This document shows positions 50,630 through 55,721 of a stretch of DNA of 55,721 nt, piece by piece; the first letter of the stretch is position 1, and each line of letters starts with the position of its first letter. Below the pieces are notes generated by a model. That model saw nothing but the letters and a program-made list of their open reading frames with translations. It did not search any database and had not been told where the DNA came from. Source of the DNA: Prevotella sp. (GTDB lineage: Bacteria; Bacteroidota; Bacteroidia; Bacteroidales; Bacteroidaceae); the NCBI GenBank assembly GCA_017474515.1, contig JAFVHN010000043.1:1-55721 (forward strand), written 5' to 3'. The position numbers and the translations under genes were made by a program.

Positions 50630-52996
50630 TTACTTCACCACGGTCTTTTTGCCGTTCACGATGTAAAGGCCCTTCTGAGCGGGCATGTTGCCGAGTTTGC
50701 GACCGTCAAGGGTGTACCAGCCGTCCTGGTTGTTGTTCATGCGTGCGGCGTTATCGATGCCGGTGGCCACGTCGTCGCTGATGACAAATTCGCCCGTCAC
50801 TTCTTCGTTGTTGAACTTCAGCATATAGTCATGGATGCCTTCGGGCGTTCCTGCCTTGAAGCCCTGGAGCATGAAGCAAGCCTGTTGTGCGCCAAGGTGT
50901 GTGCCGGCCTCGGGCCATGCGAGCTTTTGGTCAGCGTCCAGCAGGAGCATGGTGCGGTCGGCCTCGGTGAAGTCCACCGGAGCGTAAGAGCCCTTGAATG
51001 TAATGGCTTTTCCGTTGCCCAGGTTGATTGAGTTGTCGTTAAATGTGTTGCTGATGGTTACGTCGCGGAAAATGGGGTTTGCAAGTTCTTCGTTGGCACA
51101 TTTGATGACAAACGGCGTGCCGCCCGTAATTGTGCCGGAAGCCTTGCTGAAGTAGAGAGTCAGCGTGTTGCCAAGAAGGTCCGGGGCATAGCTGTCGAGC
51201 GTACATACTTCCACGCCTTCTTCGTGGAGCGGTCCGGCCTGGGTGCTGGCATCGAAGGGCAGGCAGATGGTCTGCCATTTGCCGTTGCCCGGCATTTGGC
51301 TACCGCGCAACACCACGTCGAAGGTCATGTCCTTGTAGGTCTCAACCAGTTCGTTGTTGTCAGCCCCTTCATCCAGCGAGATGACGTGGCTATAGAAGTT
51401 GTTGTTGAAGGTTGCGCCGTCTTCATGGATGGCAATGCCGTCGGTATAGGTTGCGCCGTTTTGCGAGCCCATGTCGGCAATGTCTGCTGCTTCGGTGACC
51501 ACACGGGCGCGTACTGCTCCATGATTGTTGGAGAGGTCAACATTATAGGTGTTGTTGGCGGAACCGCTTCCAACTCTGGTTGTTTGCTGTCCAATGGCCT
51601 TGATGTCGGCATTGGGATAAGTGTAGAAATTCGAGGCGAAGGTGATTGTAGAGTAGGGGTTGGAGATAGACTGTCCAACAATGGCTCCTGTTGGCGTACC
51701 ACTTCCCGAAACCGACGTGCCGTAGTAGAGACAGTTTTCAATGGTCACATAAGCAGAATTGGACGAGGACCCCTCATATCCGCACATGCCGATAATGCCG
51801 CCCACGCTGTAATTGCTGCTGTTTGTCTTGACGCTGGCAGCGCTGGTGCAGCCTAATATGCTGATGTTGTTGATATAAGTGGATGCAACGATGCCTCCGA
51901 CATGTCCTTCTCCGGTGATGCTCACGCTTTTGGTGACATGACAATTTTCAATGGTTCCACCGTTTGAAATATTTGCCGCAATGCCTGCTGCCAGAGAATT
52001 GTTCGTGTTGACGATGGTGCTGTTGTCGAGCGTGAGGTTCTTCACGGTGCCTGCGCCCACGGTGCCGAATAAAGCCTGCCGCCCAGTGCCGCTGATGTTG
52101 ATGCCGCTGATGGTGTGGCCCTGGCCGTCGAAGATGCCGTCGAAGCAGTGCTTGTTGGTGTCGCCGATGCGGGTATAGTAGTTTTCAGTGCCTTTATAGT
52201 CAAGGTCTTTGTTCAGCAAGAAAGTCTTGTCGGCGTAGGTGGTATGTCCGGCGTTGACTTCCTGGGCCAAAAGTTCCATCTCACCCTTGTTGTTGATGGT
52301 GATGGTGTTGCCGTCAACCTCCCAGAAGTCTTCGGCCACATGAGTCTCCCAATAAGCATCTTCGGAGGTCAAGTAGCCGCCGGGGCCGGTGTGGGCATAA
52401 GCGGCGGTCCACGTGTTGTTGTCATCGGGGTCAACACATGTCACTCCGTCTTCTCCCACAAGATTTGGACATTTAAGGAAAAGCATGAGAGAAGCCTTAT
52501 CACCCACCAACGACGATGTGTCCCAGCCATCGCCCACATAAATGGTTGTCAACATGACGCAGTCAGCGAACATCATAAGCATGTTTTCAACCTTAGATGT
52601 GTTGAAATAGATGAGGTTGAGCTCTGTCAGTTTCTCACTGCCGGCGAATGCAAAACTCATGTCGGTGACTGAATCAGTATGTAAGTAAACCATACCTTCA
52701 ATGCTCTCAAGCTCCAACATGGTCTCGAACCATGCCGCAATGGAAGTCGGCCTGGCCTCGTCAAATGAGGAGTCGAACACCACTTTGGTATAATTATTAA
52801 TAGCATCGTCATTCCAGGTATCAAGAGGGTGAGACGAAATAAGCCATTGATTTGTTCCGTTGGGCTCGGTGTTTGTGCCCTTGAAGGTGAGTGTCTGGCC
52901 GTTTTTCTCGGCAATGTAGTACTGGTAGGCCGTAGCCCAAGCCCCCTGTGCCAAGGTAAGCAGAAGGGCAATCGTAAATAGAACTCTCTTTTTCAT
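50630..52996 (-). CDS. BspA-like/GLUG-type secreted protein with T9SS-like C-terminal domain
   Basis: 788 residues. A signal peptide (1-22, GAWAT) is followed by a DUF285/BspA-type leucine-rich segment (about 50-190, VTDMSFAFAGSEKLTELNLI, FNTSKVENMLMMFADC). A beta-helix region with GLUG-like repeats follows (about 270-450, FDGQGHTISGINISGTGRQALFG; GGIVASTYINNISILGCTS). A beta-sandwich part contains KWQTICLPFDAS, and the end (WYTLDGRKLGNMPAQKGLYI then VNGKKTVVK) matches the Prevotella-type sorting domain. It is probably exported by the T9SS and anchored or released at the surface. The ligand is unknown; such proteins are often adhesins. Confidence 0.85.
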   Translation of the reverse strand: MKKRVLFTIALLLTLAQGAWATAYQYYIAEKNGQTLTFKGTNTEPNGTNQWLISSHPLDTWNDDAINNYTKVVFDSSFDEARPTSIAAWFETMLELESIEGMVYLHTDSVTDMSFAFAGSEKLTELNLIYFNTSKVENMLMMFADCVMLTTIYVGDGWDTSSLVGDKASLMLFLKCPNLVGEDGVTCVDPDDNNTWTAAYAHTGPGGYLTSEDAYWETHVAEDFWEVDGNTITINNKGEMELLAQEVNAGHTTYADKTFLLNKDLDYKGTENYYTRIGDTNKHCFDGIFDGQGHTISGINISGTGRQALFGTVGAGTVKNLTLDNSTIVNTNNSLAAGIAANISNGGTIENCHVTKSVSITGEGHVGGIVASTYINNISILGCTSAASVKTNSSNYSVGGIIGMCGYEGSSSNSAYVTIENCLYYGTSVSGSGTPTGAIVGQSISNPYSTITFASNFYTYPNADIKAIGQQTTRVGSGSANNTYNVDLSNNHGAVRARVVTEAADIADMGSQNGATYTDGIAIHEDGATFNNNFYSHVISLDEGADNNELVETYKDMTFDVVLRGSQMPGNGKWQTICLPFDASTQAGPLHEEGVEVCTLDSYAPDLLGNTLTLYFSKASGTITGGTPFVIKCANEELANPIFRDVTISNTFNDNSINLGNGKAITFKGSYAPVDFTEADRTMLLLDADQKLAWPEAGTHLGAQQACFMLQGFKAGTPEGIHDYMLKFNNEEVTGEFVISDDVATGIDNAARMNNNQDGWYTLDGRKLGNMPAQKGLYIVNGKKTVVK

Positions 52997-53199
52997 ACTG
53001 ATAGCGTTCTGAATTTCTGGTGCAAAGTTACGAAGTTTTATTTAAACCCGCTGCTTTTTTGAGGAAAAAGTTACAAACTCAAGTGTTTGTTCAATTTCAT
53101 TGGAGTTCAGACATTGGTTATGAATTCCATAAAAGTAGATGGCCGGTCCGACAATGCAACCGAAACGAAGATGGCTTTATCATTTAGCTCAGCGCCGCC

Positions 53200-53410
53200 C
53201 CTTTTGTCAAGATTTTTCATGGATTTTTGGTTACCCCAAGATGTTTGACCGCAAATTTCGGGGAGAGATTTGCCAATTCTCTCCCCTCAAACTGCCAATT
53301 CTCTCCCCGAAATTTGCGGTCAAAGTCGGCGCGATTTACAAGCGGTTGATATTCAACAACTTACAAAAACGGTTAAAAACAGCTCGTTTTGTCAAATATT
53401 TTTACCAGTT
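53200..53410 (-). repeat. 81-nt-hairpin element, copy E (inverted)
   Basis: Reads in the opposite direction to copies A, B and D: it starts TTTTGTCAAGATTTTTCAT and ends GTCAAATATTTTTACC. The hairpin at 53244-53324 has the best outer stem of the five: 25 perfectly complementary pairs beginning TTTGACCGCAAATTTCGGGG. Inside are two GCCAATTCTCTCCCC units. It fills most of the 549-bp gap between the BspA-like gene and folP; the remaining sequence shows nothing recognisable. Confidence 0.8.
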
Positions 53411-53509
53411 TATATCCATGCTGTTATCCGTCACAAAACAGGACTTTTTGAACTTGCGATAGTTGAATGAAAAATAAAGCTTGGTTGAAAAAAATTATCC
53501 CCCGAATGT

Positions 53510-53540
53510 TTTGCAGTTCGGGCAATTTGTACTATCTTTG
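53510..53540 (+). promoter_or_regulatory. Consensus promoter of folP with almost no leader
   Basis: TTTG at 53510-53513, exactly 19 bp, TATCTTTG at 53533-53540. The ATG follows at 53546, about where transcription should start, so the mRNA is predicted to be leaderless or nearly so. Confidence 0.75.
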
Positions 53541-53545
53541 TCAGC

Positions 53546-54403
53546 ATGTTTGAAAAAACGGGCTTTCTGAACGCCGGAGGGCGGCTGGTTGACCTGTCGT
53601 CGCCGCTGGTGATGGGCATTGTCAATGCCACGCCCGACTCGTTCTATGCCGCCAGCCGCCACCAGTCGGAGGCCGCCATTGCCGCTCGTGCCGAGGAGAT
53701 GGCTTCGCAGGGTGCCGACATCATCGACGTGGGGGCTTGCAGCACTCGCCCGGGAGCCGTGTTCCCCACCGAGGAGGAAGAGGCCGGGCGGTTGCGCATG
53801 GCCCTCGACGTGGTGAGGCGTACGGTGCCCGGCATGCTGCTTTCCGTAGATACGTTCAGGCCACGGGTGGCCAGGATGGCGGTGGAGGAGTGCGGCGCCC
53901 ACATCGTCAACGATGTGTCGGGCGGCACGGGGCACATGGCCGACGGGCTTACACCGCAGGGCGTTGGCGGCCTGCCAGACCATAGCGAGATGTTTGCCAC
54001 CGTGGCCCGCTTGCGGGTACCTTATATATTAATGTCGTCAAAAAGCAACATCGCCGATATGCTGCTGCACTTTGCCCGCTGCGTGGAGCAGTTGCGCGCC
54101 CTGGGGCAGAAAGACATCGTGCTCGACCCGGGCTTCGGCTTCGGGAAAAGCCTTAAACAGAATTTCTCCGTGCTGAACCAGATGGAGCGCCTCCATGTGT
54201 TTGGCCTGCCGGTGCTGGTCGGGTTGTCGCGGAAAAGCATGATTTGGAAGGCATTAAACACCACGCCACAAGACGCGCTGACGGGCACCACGGTGCTCAA
54301 CACGTTGGCGCTGATGAAGGGTGCCGCCATCCTCCGCGTTCACGATGTGAAAGAGGCGCGGCAGGCGGTGGAAATGGTTAAGAAAGTGAAAAGTGAAGAG
54401 TGA
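53546..54403 (+). CDS. folP: Dihydropteroate synthase
   Basis: 285 residues. Motifs are MGIVNATPDSFYAASR (23-38), GADIIDVGACSTRPGA, LSVDTFRPRVA, HIVNDVSGGTG, DPGFGFGKSLKQN and VGLSRKSM. It condenses p-aminobenzoate with dihydropterin pyrophosphate in folate synthesis. The canonical FSDGG after TPDS is replaced by FYAAS, a change I have seen in Bacteroidetes. The last codons (KKVKSEE-stop) are encoded by an AGTGAAAAGTGAAGAG repeat, so the intergenic element supplies the end of the gene. It precedes cdaA, a common pairing. Confidence 0.94.
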   Translation: MFEKTGFLNAGGRLVDLSSPLVMGIVNATPDSFYAASRHQSEAAIAARAEEMASQGADIIDVGACSTRPGAVFPTEEEEAGRLRMALDVVRRTVPGMLLSVDTFRPRVARMAVEECGAHIVNDVSGGTGHMADGLTPQGVGGLPDHSEMFATVARLRVPYILMSSKSNIADMLLHFARCVEQLRALGQKDIVLDPGFGFGKSLKQNFSVLNQMERLHVFGLPVLVGLSRKSMIWKALNTTPQDALTGTTVLNTLALMKGAAILRVHDVKEARQAVEMVKKVKSEE

Positions 54404-54600
54404 AAAGTGAAAAATTTGCTGCCGCCATCTTTTAAGTGAAGAGTGAAAAGTGAAGAGTGAAGAATGCCGAAGGTATCGCGAGCGCATAGCGAGAACGAAG
54501 TGGCAATTTGCTGCCGCCATCAGTAACGTCTGAACTCCTGAACTCCCGAACTCCTGAACTCCAAAGAGTGAAGAGTGAAAAAAGGCTGCTGCCGTAAATC
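54386..54600. repeat. AGTGAA-element cluster between folP and cdaA
   Basis: Two cores TTTGCTGCCGCCATC (54414-54428 and 54506-54520) with AGTGAAGAGTGAAAAGTG runs around the first, then a GAGTT-type arm (CTGAACTCCTGAACTCCCGA, 54529-54563), another AGTGAA run and a third, shorter GCTGCTGCCGT. ATTTATCATTTGTCATTTAT at 54638 is the repeat also found inside gldN. The 304-bp gap to cdaA holds only these elements. Confidence 0.75.
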
Positions 54601-54707
54601 ATAATGTAATTCAGAACTCATAACTAAAATGCTTTTTCATTTATCATTTGTCATTTATCATTTAGCGTAGCGTAATATTCTCCTGAACTCCATAAATAAT
54701 AAATATT

Positions 54708-55499
54708 GTGTTTGACTTTGGAATAAAAGACATCATCGACATCCTGCTTGTCGCCACGATGCTCTATTACATCTACCGGCTGATGAGAGAGAGCCGCTCG
54801 CTCAACGTCTTCATCGGCATCATGCTGTTCATCCTTGTATGGCTTTTCGTCAGCCAGATTCTTGAAATGAGGCTGCTCGGAAGCATCATGGACAAGTTGG
54901 TTAGCGTGGGCGTCATCGCCCTGATTATTCTCTTCCAGGAGGAAATCAGGAAGTTCTTCTATAACCTGGGCGCACACCAGAGCTTCCGCCGCGTGGCACG
55001 CTTCTTCCACCGCGCCGACGAGGAGGGCGACGACATCAAGGAAATCATGCCCCTGGTGATGGCCTGCATGAACATGGCTCGCAGGAAGGTGGGCGCACTC
55101 ATCGTGCTGGAACGCGATGCGCCCCTCGACGACATCATCAAGACGGGCGACCTCATTGACGCCAACCTCAACCAACGGCTCATTGAGAACATCTTTTTCA
55201 AAAATTCGCCCCTGCACGACGGTGCCATGGTCATCAGGAAGAAACGCATCTGCGCCGCCGGTTGCATCCTGCCCGTGAGCCACACCGTGGACATTCCCAA
55301 GGAGCTGGGACTTCGCCACCGCGCCGCCCTCGGCATATCGCAGGAAAGCGATGCCGTCGCCATCGTCTGCTCGGAGGAAACAGGACGCATCAGCACCGCC
55401 ATCAAGGGGGAATTTCAGCTGAGGCTCTCGGCAGAAGAGCTGGAAAGCATTCTCGTAAGGGAACTGAAGGAAAAGGTAAAGGCAAAGAATGAAAAGTAA
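54708..55499 (+). CDS. cdaA: Diadenylate cyclase CdaA (DAC domain, membrane type)
   Basis: 263 residues from a GTG start (VFDFGIKDIIDILLV); no in-frame ATG precedes the first membrane helix. Three transmembrane helices lie within about 8-85, followed by a DAC domain (about 120-250) with the DGA motif (171-173, PLHDGAMVI) and the RHR motif (203-205, LGLRHRAALG). It makes cyclic di-AMP from two ATP, controlling turgor and cell-wall stress responses. It follows folP in the same direction, as in many Bacteroidetes. Confidence 0.95.
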   Translation: MFDFGIKDIIDILLVATMLYYIYRLMRESRSLNVFIGIMLFILVWLFVSQILEMRLLGSIMDKLVSVGVIALIILFQEEIRKFFYNLGAHQSFRRVARFFHRADEEGDDIKEIMPLVMACMNMARRKVGALIVLERDAPLDDIIKTGDLIDANLNQRLIENIFFKNSPLHDGAMVIRKKRICAAGCILPVSHTVDIPKELGLRHRAALGISQESDAVAIVCSEETGRISTAIKGEFQLRLSAEELESILVRELKEKVKAKNEK

Positions 55500-55605
55500 G
55501 GCCCCCCTCTTATCCCCCCTTGGGGGGAAGACGTGACGGTGTCATAACTCATAACTAAGAAATCATTATTAAAAGTTGCTTTACTCGACTTTCTCAAGTT
55601 GATGT

Positions 55606-55721
55606 AGTTCAGGAGTTACAGGAGTTCCGGAGTTCAGACAATACTTCCAGCCTCTGCAAACTGACGAAAAGGGAGTCTTCAGAACTATTGTCTGAACTCC
55701 TGTAACTCCTGAACTCCTGTA
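55606..55721. repeat. GAGTT-arm palindrome, full copy 3 (cut by window end)
   Basis: The arms AGTTCAGGAGTTACAGGAGT and GAACTCCTGTAACTCCTGAA enclose a core containing GACAATACTT / ACTATTGTC and GCAAACTGACGAAAAGGGAG. The half copy at 18356-18428 is its inverted relative. The stretch 55500-55605 has a CCCCCC-TT-GGGGGG hairpin at 55515-55528, which may end the cdaA transcript. Confidence 0.8.

Overview
The window looks like a chromosomal segment of a gut or oral Bacteroidales, most probably Prevotellaceae. The grounds are two SusC/SusD polysaccharide-utilisation loci (PULs), type IX secretion core genes in the order porP-gldK-gldL-gldM-gldN, Bacteroidetes-type promoters (TTTG, 19-20 bp, TAnnTTTG), Bacteroidetes lipoprotein signals, a BspA-like secreted protein, and unusually many intergenic hairpin repeats. 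The genus assignment is inference from gene content; no rRNA or tRNA is visible.

Layout. 1-5650: a tandem array of three secreted FGE/C-type-lectin-fold proteins (1144-2136, 2621-3589, 4166-5155), with a small T9SS-sorted protein between the second and third, bounded by two families of long palindromic repeats. Their last ~100 coding bases differ in the pattern expected of diversity-generating retroelement (DGR) variable regions: 22 of 33 codons vary, mostly at positions 1 and 2; the 11 invariant codons contain no adenine; there are no indels; and the flanks are almost identical. No reverse transcriptase or template repeat is visible, so the array would have to be served by a remote DGR. A truncated N-terminal relative lies at 18728-18874.

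5652-18234 (minus strand): a PUL for beta-1,3- or mixed-linkage glucan (regulator, SusC, SusD, surface glycan-binding protein, GH16, GH3). 19604-21412 (minus): an acyl-CoA synthetase. 21556-28473 (plus): the T9SS core operon followed by an outer-membrane barrel gene. 28667-32809: a YbjQ-family protein and three threonine-catabolism enzymes (LtaE, Kbl, Tdh). 33272-45495 (minus): a beta-mannan PUL with two GH26 enzymes, one split by an inserted carbohydrate-binding-like domain. 46123-49158 (plus): pta and ackA separated by a GxxExxY nuclease-like gene inside a 48-bp inverted-repeat cassette. 49245-52996 (minus): murF and a BspA-like secreted protein. 53546-55499 (plus): folP and cdaA.

The gene-poor gaps are dominated by repeat families. 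Five elements carry an 81-nt hairpin with a shuffled core. Others are GAGTT-arm palindromes with a compensatory base-pair change, AGTGAA-arm palindromes with a conserved GGCGGCAGCAAA core, nested GGACATAC palindromes, and a CTAG-rich cruciform. The main biological links are that T9SS can export the CTD-bearing proteins encoded here, that the two PULs feed hexoses into fermentation ending at Pta-AckA, and that the variable lectin-like proteins are candidate diversified surface or secreted ligand binders.
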